DNA from: Heterocephalus glaber
Lineage: Eukaryota; Chordata; Mammalia; Rodentia; Bathyergidae
Reading direction: 5' to 3'
Assembly: GCF_000247695.1 (NCBI RefSeq)
Contig: NW_004624795.1
Coordinates: forward strand, 5,596,686 to 5,660,685
Length of the DNA stretch: 64,000 nt
The translations under genes were made by a program, and so were the position numbers. A model generated the notes under the pieces. The model did not search any database, had not been told where the DNA came from, and saw only the letters and a list, made by a program, of their open reading frames with translations. Within the stretch, counting starts at the first letter, position 1. The number at the start of each line of letters is the position of its first letter. Shown piece after piece: positions 11,900-24,510 of this stretch.

Positions 11900-11957
11900 A
11901 TTTTTTTTTGGTACTGAGGATCAAACTTGGGACCTTGCACTTGCAAGGCAGGTGGGG
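11900..11957 (-). mobile_element. ID-like tRNA SINE, truncated (second unit)
   Basis: Antisense 3' part only (GGTACTGAGGATCAAAC to GCAGGTGG). The two-unit block is flanked by TTCATTAACTTTT at about 11789-11801 and 11958-11970, so both units may have entered as one compound element. Confidence 0.85.
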
Positions 11958-11984
11958 TTCATTAACTTTTTAAATTAATTAATT

Positions 11985-12103
11985 ATTTTTTTTGAGACAG
12001 GATCTCATTAAATTGTTGTGTTGTGCGGGCTGGCCTGCAATTTAAGATCTTTCTGCCTCAGGCTCCCAGAGTGCTGGGATTACAGGCTTCATCACCCACC
12101 TGG
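11985..12103 (-). mobile_element. B1-like SINE
   Basis: TTTGAGACAGGATCTCATT through GTGCTGGGATTACAGGC in antisense. Confidence 0.88.
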
Positions 12104-12269
12104 CTCCTTTGCTAACTTTCCCTCTGGGATTCCCTGCCTCCAATCCCCCTCTTTATCCCAACCCAGCTCTAAGGCTCCTTCTGGCCCTTCCATTCCCACC
12201 TTCGCCTCTGTTCCTGGGTTCTCACCCCATCTGCCTCCATTTAAAGCCTCCATAAGGGGAGCAGTGGTG

Positions 12270-12365
12270 TGATTTGTGGTCAGTCCCTTGAGTTTGCTGA
12301 GCCTCAGTTTCCTCATTTCTACAATTTTGTAAAGCACTTTACAAACTGTGAAGTGCTGTATACAA
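12270..12365 (+). mobile_element. MIR SINE relic
   Basis: GAGCCTCAGTTTCCTCATTT then GTAAAGCACTTTACAAAC. Confidence 0.7.
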
Positions 12366-12730
12366 CACTGCCTTCCCTACCTGGCCCCGCCCCCTTGCTG
12401 CAGCCCAGCAGCTCTAACGCTAGTTAATGCCACTAATGCTAGCTCCCCAAGCACCCCAAGTCTGTCTGTGCCGGACCTCCCTGCTTGGCAGCCTCTCCCC
12501 TTTCCTCCCTGTCTCTCTTGCTCCTATTCATCCTTCTCAACCCAGCTCAAGGGCTGCCACCTCTCGAAGCCCTCCCTCCGCTTCTTCCCCTGGCAGAACC
12601 GATACCACTCTCTTTCTTTGGTATAGGTGGGTACATCCCCTGTCCTTGTCCCCTTCCTTACTGTGATATCTACCTTGCGCCACGGATGATATGCTGGGTG
12701 CTCAATAAATGCCCATCTGCTGTGACTTTC
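12366..12730 (+). mobile_element. L2 LINE 3' end relic
   Basis: CAACCCAGCTCAAGGGCTGC, TCGAAGCCCTCCCTCC and the terminal GGGTGCTCAATAAATGC are in L2 order. Confidence 0.7.
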
Positions 12731-12803
12731 CTATCCTACGTAGGAGAGTTTTTTTGCTTCTCCTTGCTGTTCCCAAACACATCCACTTTCAAAAAGGTCT
12801 TCC

Positions 12804-12920
12804 AGCCAGGCTCGGTGATGCACGCCTGTAATCCCAGCAATCAGGAGCCTAAGGCAGGAGGATCACCTTGAGTTCAAGGCCAGCCTGGACTATGTAGTGA
12901 GACCCTGTCTCAAAAATCAA
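12804..12920 (+). mobile_element. B1-like SINE
   Basis: AGCCAGGCTCGGTGATGCAC start, TGAGACCCTGTCTCAAAAA end. Confidence 0.9.
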
Positions 12921-12926
12921 ATAGGG

Positions 12927-13024
12927 CAGGGCTGGGGATTTATCTCAGTGGTTCCGCCACCTGCCTCACAAGAGCAAGGTCCCAAGTTCGATCCCCAGTA
13001 CCAAAACAAATAAACAAACAAACA
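12927..13024 (+). mobile_element. ID-like tRNA SINE in the tail of the preceding B1
   Basis: Flanked by AAATCAAATAGGGCA on both sides (about 12914-12926 and 13027-13042), an exact target duplication placing it in the A tail of the B1. Confidence 0.9.
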
Positions 13025-13141
13025 AAAAATCAAATAGGGCACTTGACTTCAGAAGCTGGCCCTGGGAGGTCTGGTGAGGAAAGATGCAGGAGAGGATCTA
13101 TCATACCCATTGAAAAACCACGGAAGACTACACCAAAATAG

Positions 13142-13315
<174 letters not shown>

Positions 13316-13326
13316 TGAGAAATTTC

Positions 13327-13826
<500 letters not shown>

Positions 13827-13973
13827 TAGAGCTTTTGGGATACCTATTAGAGTATATACACGTGGAGTAGTGACACTCTGGTATAGATCTCCAGAGGTGT
13901 TGCTGGGGTCGGCTTGTTACTCTATTCCAGTTGACATTTGGAGTATAGGCATTTTTGCAGAATTGGCAACTAA

Positions 13974-14236
<263 letters not shown>

Positions 14237-14640
14237 AAAAACTTGGATGAAAATGGCTTGGATTTGCTCTCTAAAATGTTAGTCTGTGATCCTGCTAAAT
14301 GAATTTCTGGCAAAATGGCACTGAATCATCCATATTTTGATGATTTGGACAATCAGATTAAGAAGATGTAGCTTTCTGACGAAAAGTTTCCATACATTAC
14401 AATCCAGGATGAATAGTTGTATTTTTACTGTTGATTCTACTTTTGTCTTCTATATTTTCTTCTTTGTTGTAAAACTGAACCTGTACTTCACTTTCTAATT
14501 TCAAGAATATAACTTAAAAATGTAATATTGTTCTATATAAATTTATAATTCTGTATATGTGTGTAGATCTCACTGTGACAATTATTTGTTGCTATAATAA
14601 AACTATAAATCTAAAAAAAAATCAAATTGGTCTTCAGAAG

Positions 14641-15296
14641 TCACTCCCCTGCCCACTGAAAATAACCTCCCTCAATGACCTGCCCTCTGCCAATAGAACC
14701 TAAACAAGGCCTGACTGTGGTCTGGCACTGAGCTCTCTCCTGGGGCCTGGGATGGACAGGGGAGGGGGGAGGGGGGGGGCGGACAGGCAGGAGGCTCCCC
14801 ACCCCCACACCCAGAGCTTGGCTTTGGCCCCACTGCTGTGGGTGGGAGCAGGGGTGTGCCTTTTGGTTTTCTGGTATTTCATTTATGCCTTGGAAGTCGG
14901 CTCAGACTGCCAGGGGGTCTGGGAAGGGGAGGCTGGCTGGTGGCAGGGGTGTCTCCGTGAGTGGTCCCTGACATCTCATAGGCTCCTCCCCGCGCCAGGG
15001 CAAGATCAAACATCAAAAGCAGCCGGTTGGTGCCTGGGCTAATGGAGCCCGGTAAGTCTCTTCCAGATGTGTGCAGCTGTCTCCCCAGTGCCCCATTCAG
15101 AGTCTTGGGCCTGGAGACCCCCACTGGCTGCTCTGTGGGTCCTACACTCCCAGGTTAGGGCTGAGGCAGCCGCCTTCCCTTGTGCCGCATAGGACCATGG
15201 TCACTCAGTGCTGGAGACTGTCTCCCCGCTTCCCCTCCTGTCCAAGGGTGCTTCCAAGACTATCAGCTGGGAAGTGCTTATTTCTCATTTTTTTTG
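14641..15296. other. Gene-free unique sequence
   Basis: Contains a G-rich run at 14760-14785. No repeat family or gene recognised. Confidence 0.4.
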
Positions 15297-15420
15297 CTTG
15301 TGTTTTTTGAGACAGGGGCTCGCTATGTAGTGCAGGCTGGCCTTGAACTCACTGTGTAGCCCAGGCTGGCCTCAAACTCTCAGCGATCCTCCTGCCTCAG
15401 CCTCTGAGTGCTGGGGTCCT
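15297..15420 (-). mobile_element. B1-like SINE
   Basis: TTTTTTGAGACAGGGGCTCGC through GCCTCTGAGTGCTGGGG, with the AACTCACTGTGTAGCCCAGG internal unit. Confidence 0.9.
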
Positions 15421-15540
15421 TCTTGCTGTGTGATCTACATCCTTCCTGCTTCCATGGCGCATCTCCCGGGAAGAGAGGAAGGTAGAGGAGGAGAAACTCA
15501 GGCAGAGAGAAGAGGAAGCAGAGATGCCCGGGATCATTTG

Positions 15541-15745
15541 ACTGGGGAAATATGGGGAGCTAATGAAATATGTGGCGCTCAAGTTAATTTGAAAACAGGA
15601 GTGCTCCACTTCCGGGCACTGAGCTGGCGCGGCTCTCAGCCTCCCCTCCGCCCGGTCCTCTCCCCAAATGCTATCAGCTCCTAATGAGGCTGTAATGCAA
15701 TTGAATGGATTACCGAGCGAATTGTTTGTAGAAAGTTACCCGGCT
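15541..15745. promoter_or_regulatory. Candidate conserved non-coding element, homeodomain-rich
   Basis: Two AT-rich cores (15555-15600 and 15670-15735) carry CTAATGA, GTTAATTTG, CTAATGAGG, GTAATGCAATTG and GGATTA. They lie in unique sequence after a B1 element. The last is a bicoid/OTX-type core. Confidence 0.4.
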
Positions 15746-16684
15746 GCAGACCAGGGCTGGGAGAATGGAGCCTGCAGGAGACGGCAGAGCTGGAGATGGA
15801 GGACAAGCCTGGAGAAAGAGGGATGGGAAGAGATGGGGAAAGGAGGAGGCAGAGGGGCAAAGAGGAAGAAGGAGGAAGGCGTGTGGAGGAGGAGAGGACA
15901 CCGTGGGAGCGGAGGCTCTGTGGGTCCTGCACACAGGTGCGGGTGACAGCAGGTGGCCCCGTGCGCGGGCTGGGACAAGGGCAGAACCTCGAGACCTGCA
16001 GTGCAGATGGAGGACACTTCCACAGAAAGACTGGCCGGAGCGAGCAATGGGCTGCTTCTTCTGGCAGAGCTCTAGCTGGGTCTAGAAGCTTCCGGGGCCC
16101 TCTCTTCTGCCGAGTCCTCCAACATATTTTCCTATTCCTTGGATGTCTGCTTGCTCCCCCCCGTGTACACAAACACACAGATGTACATGAGCACTTAGCA
16201 CATGCCAGGCGCTGCCCCAGGCACTGGGGATTCACCCACACAGTGCCCATCACCAAAGTCTCCCAGGCGAAGGGGCAGCGGCAGGCGTCAGAGCCTGGCA
16301 GGTTGTTGAGTGAATAGTGTGTGTGCCAGGGGGTCTGAAAGGAGCAATATTGGGAGCAGTGGGCCGTAGTTATCCTTGGGCTCCACCCCAGGGCCTGGCA
16401 CAGAGCTGGAGCAAGGTGTTTGATGAGTGAATATGAGAAGCCAGGAGCTCTGGGGTCATCAGTGACAGAGCCATCTCAGACTGGCTTCCGGGCGGAGGGG
16501 AGATTTGAGGCTGAACGCAACTTAAATTTCCGGGAGTAGAGTTAAGGTCAAGGTCCAGGCACATCCGAGTGCGGTGATGAAAGCTGTCCTTGAGCATCCT
16601 TGGCTCTGCTTTCTTGCACCCTCAGCACAAAGAATGCCAGGGCCGACCCTTCCTGGGTGGATTTAATGATGTGGCCATCCCCGA

Positions 16685-16699
16685 ACCACCAGATGGCCG
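16685..16699 (+). promoter_or_regulatory. Candidate CTCF site upstream of NGFR
   Basis: ACCACCAGATGGCCG matches 14 of 15 core positions and lies in non-repeat sequence about 10.3 kb upstream of the inferred start. Confidence 0.45.
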
Positions 16700-17269
16700 G
16701 AGGTGTTGTCACAGGACCACACCTGGAGGGGACAGCGGGGTGAAAGTGCAGTAAAAGTAAGCTTTTATGTGTAAAACAAGGAGAGATTTCTTGTAAGCAA
16801 TAACTGACAAAGTGGTACTGGGCAACAGATATCCACGACAAATTTAATCACTGAATGATTAGGTACATGAATTGGGCTTTGAAGGATGAATAGGAGTTCA
16901 CCAGGTAGAGGGGAGAGAGGGTCACCATATATGCATGTGCACACTCATAAGCGTCTGATTTCACATTGTTTTCTTTGCATCCCTGGCTGCCCATCCAGGT
17001 CTGTCCCCATCTGTGTGTCTGTATTATCCCAGAAGCCCCAGAGGGCAGGGACAATGTCTGCCACACTCCATCTGGGCGCTGCCTGTCCATTTAGACATTT
17101 AATCAGGGCTATCTGGGCCCTGCAGCTGCCTTGCTTCCTCCCTCCAGCAGATCTAGGCCTGGCCAGGCCACTGTCCAGTAGTGGGGGGTGAAGCAGCAAG
17201 GGCCCAGGCCTCTTCATCCGGGGACTCCACCATCCCCTGGCTGACAGCAGAAAGCCCTTAAAAAGTCAC

Positions 17270-17345
17270 TTGCGGAATGTAAATACAATAATCCGACCTT
17301 AAAGGTGAGTTTTTAAAACAGGAAAAACAACATACAATTGCTCCC
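17270..17345. promoter_or_regulatory. AT-rich unique island, possible conserved element
   Basis: The stretch GGAATGTAAATACAATAATC onward to AACAACATACAATTG contains a forkhead-like GTAAATA core and no recognised repeat. Low-certainty call based on texture only. Confidence 0.25.
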
Positions 17346-18664
17346 TTCTGGCCCTGAGCACAGCACATATAGGCTTAATGAGTTGCAGGGATCATGGAGC
17401 TGCTCCTCGCCCCTTTTACCCACCATCAGTCACCCGCAGTTATGGGCCCCACACTAGGCAGCAGGACACCCCAAGAACAGACACAGCCACCCCTCCTCAG
17501 TGCACAGAGGGAGAGGGAAGCAAAGCAGTGGCCGTGCCAGTGTGCAGGTGACTGGCACGAGGTCCACACGGGTCCTCCAGGCTGAGTGTTTGGAGGGCTT
17601 CTGGGGGGAGGTGACACCCACACAGCACTGTGGGTATGGGCGGGACGTGGGGAGGGCAGGGGGCTGGGGACACAGACCCGGGCAGCTTCCTTGGCTTTGG
17701 CCAACTTCCTCTGGGCCCCCTGGCGCCTCATCCCTGCCATTCATTGGTCCACTGGACTGTCTGCCCCACCTTCCCCCAGGGACTTCTGTGGGGGACCCAG
17801 CGGGCATTGCTGTCCTCCTCGGAAGCTGGGGGTGTACGCTGGCAGTGGAGCCCACGGGGAAGGAAGAAGGGGCAAGAGGGGAGAGTTTTCGACTCAAAGA
17901 CAGTGTGGACCCCTGAGTCTGAGTCGGGCTGAGATGGAGGGTCACCAGGGCCCCCCATAGAGCTTGGGTGACTCCAGGCGCCAGCACCATCCCTGTAGGA
18001 GGTACCTCTGAGGAGGCTGGGGATGGGACAAGGACCTCAAAAGGCAGAAGAAGGACAGAAAAGCCTCGGGGAAATGACGTGTTTCTGCAGTCGCCTGGGC
18101 TGCCATAATGAGAAGCAGAGAAGGGGTAATGGGGATCAGCTTGCCCAGGGTGGCTCCCAGCAGCCCTCTCCCCAGCGTGCTGAAAGGGGTACAGGTGGGA
18201 CAGGATGTAGTGGGGAAGGCCACTTTCCCCACCTGGTCCACCTGAATCTCAGCTGCAGGAGGAGGACCAGGTGGCCTGTGTCCAAAGGGAGGTGGCTGGG
18301 GTGGGAAGAGAGAGCATAGAGATTCACTCGTCAGCCCCTCAGGACATAAGATGGATCCTGCTCCATCAGCAACCTGCTCCAGGCCCGGGACCCTGTGGAC
18401 CGGAAAGGCTCACCAGGGGTCAGGCACTCACAAGAAGAAAATCCGGGCTGAAACCCCAGGGTGTTCATAGCCTCCAGCATGGGGTGGGGGATGCAGCGCT
18501 GCCCTCAGGGAGCCCGCAGTCTGGGGAGCAAGGTGGGGGTGCAAAGGTCCTCCCAGCCCGGGAGATGTGGGTGCTGCTCACCCGGAAGCACTCACAACCA
18601 AGGGCCAGATGGGGAAATGGAGCTAGCGCTGCTGGTAGGACCAGCACTTCTACTATTGGTACTG

Positions 18665-18783
18665 TGAGTACTGCATGTAGTCATCTCACTAAGTAGCCCA
18701 GGCTGGCCTGGAACTTGCTGCAATCCGCCTGCCTCAGGCTCCTGAGGGCTGCGATTGCAGGTGTGCGCCACTATGCCCAGCCC
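18665..18783 (-). mobile_element. B1-like SINE, diverged
   Basis: TAGCCCAGGCTGGCCTGGAAC and CTGCCTCAGGCTCCTGAGGG in antisense. Confidence 0.8.
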
Positions 18784-19314
18784 AACAGCAATCTGGAAGG
18801 GAGCACTCATTTCCTGAAGGATCCCTGGTTACAACCTCACCAATCAAGGCCAGCTCAGGAGAGGATGGGGCTGACATGCCCACCGCTCTGCAGGAAGGTA
18901 ACCCCAAGCAGGGACAGGACAAGGGCTGGCGAGCCAGAGCCGCCCCTCCCCTCTGCGGCCTCCTGTCTTGCTGTCTGCACTGTCTGTCCTTCTCTCCTCT
19001 CTTCTTCCGGGCCACAGCCCTTTCCCTTTCTCCTCTTCTCTCCTGTCTCCCCCTCAGACTCAGTCTCTGTCCCTCCTCCTTCCCCAAGTGCACTCCTCCA
19101 GGAAGGGGCTGAGCAGACCCAGGGGCAGCCTGCATCCTCGTGGCCTGGGTCCCTTCCCAGGACCTACGGGGGGTCGGGGGCTGCATGGACAGGTGGATGG
19201 GCCACCTAGGCCACATGACCCCCAAGGGCACCAACAGCCGGGAAGGCTCTGGTGGGAGGCGGCTAGACACAGGCAGCACAGCCTTTGAGAGGGTCACCGA
19301 GCAAGGTGGGCTGG

Positions 19315-19495
19315 AAATGGCCCTCTTCCTCCCTCCCCTTCCCTGTCACTTCCTCCTTTCTCCTCTTTCTTTCTCCTCCCTCTTCCGGTTTCTCATGCTC
19401 TCCGGATTTTTGAGAGCTTGCAGTTTTCTCTCCCTCTCTCTCTTTCTTTCTCCCCCTTCCCCATCCTCCTCCTCTATCGATCAGTCTCCCCAGCT
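19315..19495. repeat. Long pyrimidine-rich tract
   Basis: CT-dominated low-complexity DNA with TCTCTC and TTTCTTTC runs; a related C/T-rich tract lies at 18985-19090. Confidence 0.7.
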
Positions 19496-19639
19496 CCAGC
19501 CAACACCGAGGCCTTGGACGGTACTCACAGTCTTGCTTTAAAATTTATTGCCCAGTAAACGAGGTGGCAGATGGAAGTCTCTGCCACCCTGGCCCCACCT
19601 CCCCCTGTCCTCATCCCAACCAAAGCCAATCCAGACTCC

Positions 19640-19920
19640 AATATCGTCCATCAAGCGCACCAATATGCGGTTATTTATAGGCCACCCCCTTCCAAGAAAG
19701 CAGACTGATTTTTCCTCCGCTCTTTCTTTTCTCTGAGCTTCCAGCGCTAGGGAGCACGGGGGAGGGGATGGGGGATGCTGGTCATCCCTCGGATTCTAGG
19801 GTAGGGGGCATAGAAATGTCTTGATTGAAAATGAATTAATTAGAAGAGAGGCTCTTCAAGTCTCCGAGTTGGGTTATTTATAGTGTTCGGTTAATTTTGA
19901 TAATTAACACTGGGGAGGAA
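19640..19920. promoter_or_regulatory. Candidate conserved element with paired TTATTTATAG (MEF2-type) sites
   Basis: GGTTATTTATAGG (about 19669-19681) and GGGTTATTTATAGTG (about 19872-19885) are near-identical MEF2/TATA-like decamers roughly 200 bp apart. Between them lies GAATTAATTAGAAG, and GGTTAATTTTGATAATTAAC follows. The sequence is unique and AT-rich against a GC-rich background. Confidence 0.42.
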
Positions 19921-20479
19921 GAGCGAGTGCCGGGCAATGCCGTGCCCGCCAACAGAGACTTGCTTTCTGCCCTGCTGCCTACCCCGCCCCGAGCTGCTCC
20001 ATTTGGGCTCTGTCGAAATAGGGCTGCTCCCTGCCTCGGGGTCCCTGCGTCTTCTAAAAGTGGAGCAATGAAAGAGAGGCCAAAGGCACAGGGCCTCGGG
20101 GGTCTCGGGCTGTTGAGGGTCCATGCCTCGGGTCCCCCACTCATGTAGGACCGGGCCAGCAGCCCTCTTCTGTGTTGGGCAAGTGTCCTGAAGAAGCAAG
20201 GGCCAGGCTGGTCTGGGTGCCATTTTGCAGTGTAGCCCATGGGATGGGGCCAGTGGGAGAAGTCACACGAGAGATCCGCGGATGTCCCTTTGGTCAAGAC
20301 AGCCAGGGAGAGGCCAGACTAACCAAGGAGACAGGGGCTGGAGGTGGCCAGACAGCCACCAGGCTCAGAGGAGAGAGCCCACATGAACCAGGACTCTCGG
20401 GGAGGCAGAGGCTTTTGACTCAGAGCTGGGTGCCCGCAAAGGGTAGGGACAGGGGCCTTCAGAGTTGACCTCCAAAGTG

Positions 20480-20765
20480 TCCGCCAGTTCCTTCTCTACC
20501 CACTTGTTCCCCTCAGCCCCCAGTGCCCCTAGCTGACTGCCCAGCATCTTGAAACCCGGCACCCGTGTCACGGATGCTTGGTGCCTCGATTCCGTGCCCC
20601 CTCGTCTGGGAATGTCCTCACTGCCTTCCTCAGGGCGCTGCCCTTGCTCAAGGCCAAGCTCAGGTGCTGCCTGCTCTGGGCCTTGCTGCATGGTCACCTT
20701 TCTCTCCTGGTCCCCCCAACCTTGCTAGTGGGATTCTCCTGGGACAGGGAGCTGGTGAGAAAGAA
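20480..20765 (+). mobile_element. L2 LINE relic
   Basis: CCTCGTCTGGGAATGTCCTC, GGCCAAGCTCAGGTGCTGCC fit the L2 3' region; decayed. Confidence 0.5.
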
Positions 20766-20770
20766 GAGGC

Positions 20771-20845
20771 TCGGGGCTGCGGGTACAGCTAATGGGTGGC
20801 GCGTTTGCCTGCCTTGTGCAAGGCCCCAGCACTGCGAAAAGGGGG
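20771..20845 (+). mobile_element. Diverged ID-type SINE
   Basis: GGGTACAGCTAATGGGTGGC then GCAAGGCCCCAGCACTGCG, an old copy without the GGTACC end. Confidence 0.5.
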
Positions 20846-20849
20846 AGCT

Positions 20850-21654
20850 GCAGAGAGTCGAGGCTGGATACTGAAGGGTCTGGAGGCCCCTCCTCTGTGG
20901 AGTTTGGCCCCTTCCCTGGAAGCGATGGGGAACTGCATTCTTTTTTGGCGGTTCACCAGGCAGGGAGGAGGACCAAGGCCCCACTCCCAGCGGCACAGGG
21001 ACAGGAAGCGGTGGGCAGCCTCATCCCTGGGCCGCCTCCTTTCCCACTGGAGGCAGCGCCGAGGCGGTCCAGAACACGAGAGGAGCTTCACACGCCACTG
21101 TCCTGTCTCCCACGCTCAGAGGGAAGCTCCACTCCAGGTCTGCCAGGGCTGGAGCCGGACCGGAACCGGGATTTGCGTCCCAGGGCCAGCTCCCGTCCTG
21201 TCGTTCCTGCAGGCCTGCCAGCCCCACCTCTCCCTTCCCTCCTGGCCCTGTGGATGTCTCAGGCGTCTCCACCAGAGTCCCTTCTTGAGTCGCCCCCCCC
21301 CAACAGAGGAGGGGCAGAGAGACTGAACCCTGCTTCCCACTTCATCTCTGCTGTGGTGTGTGCTGTGTTGGCTCCCCCTGGTCCTTGTGGTCCCGCTCAA
21401 CCCCCCTTGCTGCCCCACGCCCAGGGCTCCCCTCCCAGGCACCTGTGGTTGGACCTTGGCCTGCTCCATCCTGAATTTTCTGTGTGAGACTCCAGCCCTC
21501 CTTGGAGACAGTGAGCAGGATCCCTGGCAGCTCCAGGCCAAGCCCCTGACCCCAGGACTCCAAGCCTGGCCCTCAGACACCTTGGAGTGTTTTGCCCTCG
21601 CTTTTCAGCCCAGGAGCCTTTGGGAGCTGCTGTTCCGTCTCCAGCTTCCTCTGA
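20850..21654. other. Gene-free unique sequence
   Basis: GC-rich, with long open frames on both strands that I attribute to low stop-codon density. No homologous protein recognised. Confidence 0.4.
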
Positions 21655-21735
21655 ACAGAGCGCACATTTTTAATTAAAGTGGAAAAGAGCTGAAAATCTG
21701 TGCGCATTTAATCATCTTGACGACCTTTTTGCTTA
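21655..21735. promoter_or_regulatory. AT-rich unique island with TTTAATTAAAG core
   Basis: TTTTTAATTAAAGTGG and GCATTTAATCATC lie within 60 bp, bracketed by two copies of GCGCA(C)ATTT (21659 and 21701 regions). No recognised repeat covers it. Confidence 0.3.
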
Positions 21736-21739
21736 AGAG

Positions 21740-24240
21740 TTTCCAGCTGAGGGGGGAGCCCTGGGGTGGGGCGGGTGGGGAGGCATCTCTGAGCCGGGCT
21801 GGGTGGGCAGGGGGAGGGTGACCCCTCCGGGATGAATAATGGAGCAGGAGACGAGGCTCTGAGTGCCGACTCAGCACTTCCTCGGCCACAGCTCCTCCCG
21901 AGCTGCCCCACCCCATGCCCTTCTGGGCACCCGTGGGCTGAGCAAACGCCTGGGCCCTCCCCAGGGAGTGGGGGCAGGGTGGAGAAGCAGGCCCCAGGGG
22001 CCATGACACAGGGAGAACCCCATCACCTGCTCCCCCAGGGCCTTCTTCCCATGCTGAGCTGCAGCTGCTTTATAGACCCCTCTCCACACTCCGCCCCCGG
22101 CCCTGGAATGTGCAGTGTGCTGGTGGGCCTCAGTTTCCCCAGCTGGAGTTAATGTCTGGGCGGCCTTCTACTTCTGAATCCAACTCCCAGCCTACAATGT
22201 GTAATGGGAACTCCAGGTGCAAAACGCTGCTATTTGGGGAACCCCTCGCAGCCTGAGGTTTCCAAGGACCAAGGACTTGGGCTGTGGCTCTGCCCTGGAA
22301 CAGGAGAGGAGAGGGGAGGGGAGAAGGGGCGTGCCTGGAAGATCCACTCCAGGTTCCGGAGGACTCTAGTCCCTCCTCAGAGTAGTGGAGCATCCCTGGC
22401 AAGGACTCTGTCCCCCTCAGACTAGAGTGTCCCCAGCCCAGGGCCACATCTTCGCCATCCCTAGGATGGTGGTCCTTGGGCAAGTACAGTTGGTGACACT
22501 GGCAGGGCCGGTGCAGAAGGCGCTGGGCGCCACCTTCAGCCCTGACGTTTCCAGCCAGGTTTCAGGGGTCCCCCAGAAGAACAGCCCCCGCCTCGAGATG
22601 GGTGGGACTGGGAAGCGAGGCTTCTCCTTCAGTTCCCCCTCCCTGGCCCCTGACTGTTTTCCCCCACAGCAGGAGGCAGCATGGCTTAATCCAGACTCTC
22701 CCGTCCATGGCCTTCGCCCTGCCTGCTGGAAACCAACCCAGACAATGGCACTTGACCCCACTTCCCAGACGCGCTGGAGTCCAGATAAGCTTGGGTCTGG
22801 GATGTCTCGTCCTCCACGGATTCCCGTGGGAATTTTGCTGGAGCCCAAGGCCTAGCACTGTTCTGGCTCTTATCTGCAACCGGAAGGATCCTGGGGCCCA
22901 GTCTAGGGCTGAAATGTCATCTCACCCCTCATCTGGTCTGCAGCCTGTAGGCCAGAAGCCCCATCACTAATAGCATCAAACAGGAGGCTAACTGAGGCGG
23001 GAAGGCTCCTCCAACTTTCCAGCCCATTCACACCCAGTACTTCTGGATTCCTCAAAGTAAGTCTAGGAGGGCCCTATCTCAGGCCTATTTTACAGATGAG
23101 GAAATGCTCAGAGCAAGGAAGGCACTGGCCTGAGGCCACACAGCAAATAAATGGTCCACGGGTCCCCACGGCTGACTCTCTCAGCTTCCCCGTTGTGGGC
23201 TTCCCAATGCTCCAGCTATGGTTTAGCCCCTACTCAGTTTTCCTTTAAAACATCTTGCTTGTCCTTGAATGCAAGATACAAAGTAAGAACGAGGACCGAA
23301 CCCTTCAGAATCCGTGGGTACAGGGAAGATGGGAGTTTTGAGCTGGGAAGAACCTCCTTGAGGAAGATGTGCTCAGGAAGGAGGTGAGAGGCTGGGGTGG
23401 CCGCCAGAGCCAGCGAGGGGGCTGGGTGCCCTGATGCCCACCCAGTTCCCCTGCACCCCCTCTGCATTCTTACCACAAGGCCCGGAAATCTCCGGGGGTA
23501 GCACTGCCCAGTGGGCACCATCCCCCAAGATGCAAAGTCCCTACCACCGAGGTTGTCAGAATCGACCAGATCCTGGGGTCCTGGACAGCACCAGGTAGGA
23601 GCTGGCTTTGAAGGGTGCAGACCAGAAGACGGAAGCCTAAGGCCAACTCCACTGTGATGTCAAAGGAGGAGAGGCAGTTCTCACGGTGGCTCCGAGGTGG
23701 GAGATGCTGGGCATGTGGTCCTGTGGGGCAGGGCAAGCCTGGGAGGCTGCAGCGGGCAGTGGGGAGGGAGGGCACTGTGCAATTGGCCTACTTTGATGCT
23801 TGAGTTAATCTAACTAGACTCCAAAATTGATAATTCTTCCCACCCCTCTGGCCACTAACACAGCTCAGGCCCCCCCCTTGTGGCCCAGAGGAGCTAGCTC
23901 CCAGGCAATCCCTGCAGCGCATTTCAAAGCCACGGAGGCGGCTCCTAATGGGGACAGCAGGTTTCACTTACCTTGCCTGGCTGATTGCCCAGGGCAGATG
24001 GGATGCAGCTGGCGAGAGGCCTGCATTTCCTCCTTCCCTCAGCCTTTCTCTCCTGCAGAAATTCTTGTCTCCACGCCCACCTCTCACCCCTCTGTGCTTG
24101 AACTTGGGCACTGGGGATTGGAAGTGATTCATTCCCTTGAGGCAGTGGCCAGAGCTGGCAGGAATCCCCCAGGTCCACCTCCGCCTGCCCTGCCCCAGCC
24201 TCCAGGCCCAGATTCTTGAATGCAGGTCAGGGGTTTGAAT
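21740..24240. other. Gene-free stretch with a MIR relic
   Basis: An antisense MIR lies at about 23080-23165 (TTTTACAGATGAGGAAATGC, CACACAGCAAATAAATGG). Otherwise unique. Confidence 0.45.
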
Positions 24241-24399
24241 GGGCATGTGTGGAGACAGAGCTCACTGTTTCCCCACCCCACAGAAGGCTGCTGGGGCTGG
24301 TTAGGGTGGGGCGGGGGGAGCGACCTGGGAATTGGGGTTAATGGCCAGGAGTGTGACTGCAGGGCCAAGTGCAGAACAGTGGGGCAGCAGTAGATGCCA

Positions 24400-24510
24400 C
24401 ATCTTCCCTCTGGGGCCCTTGGGCCTGTGGTTTAACCTCCTCAGCCTCAGTCCCTCTGTCTGGAAAACGGGCCTCCCAGGAATGTCTGTGGGATTGAAGT
24501 GGGGGCCAAG
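24400..24510 (+). mobile_element. MIR SINE relic
   Basis: TTTAACCTCCTCAGCCTCAG, CTGTCTGGAAAACGGG and GGGATTGAAGTGG follow the MIR 3' half. Confidence 0.6.

Larger units (their letters stand above)
15746..18660. other. Gene-free stretch with old relics
   Basis: Purine-rich 15780-15910; MIR/L2-like relics near 16190-16330, 16385-16435 and 16980-17110 (CCCCAGAGGGCAGGGACAATG). The rest is unique and without supported genes. Confidence 0.45.

Noticed and set aside
20792..21580. Frames of 231, 176 and 154 codons on both strands
   Set aside because: Overlapping frames of similar length on both strands point to low stop density, not a gene; no splice-supported or homologous protein.
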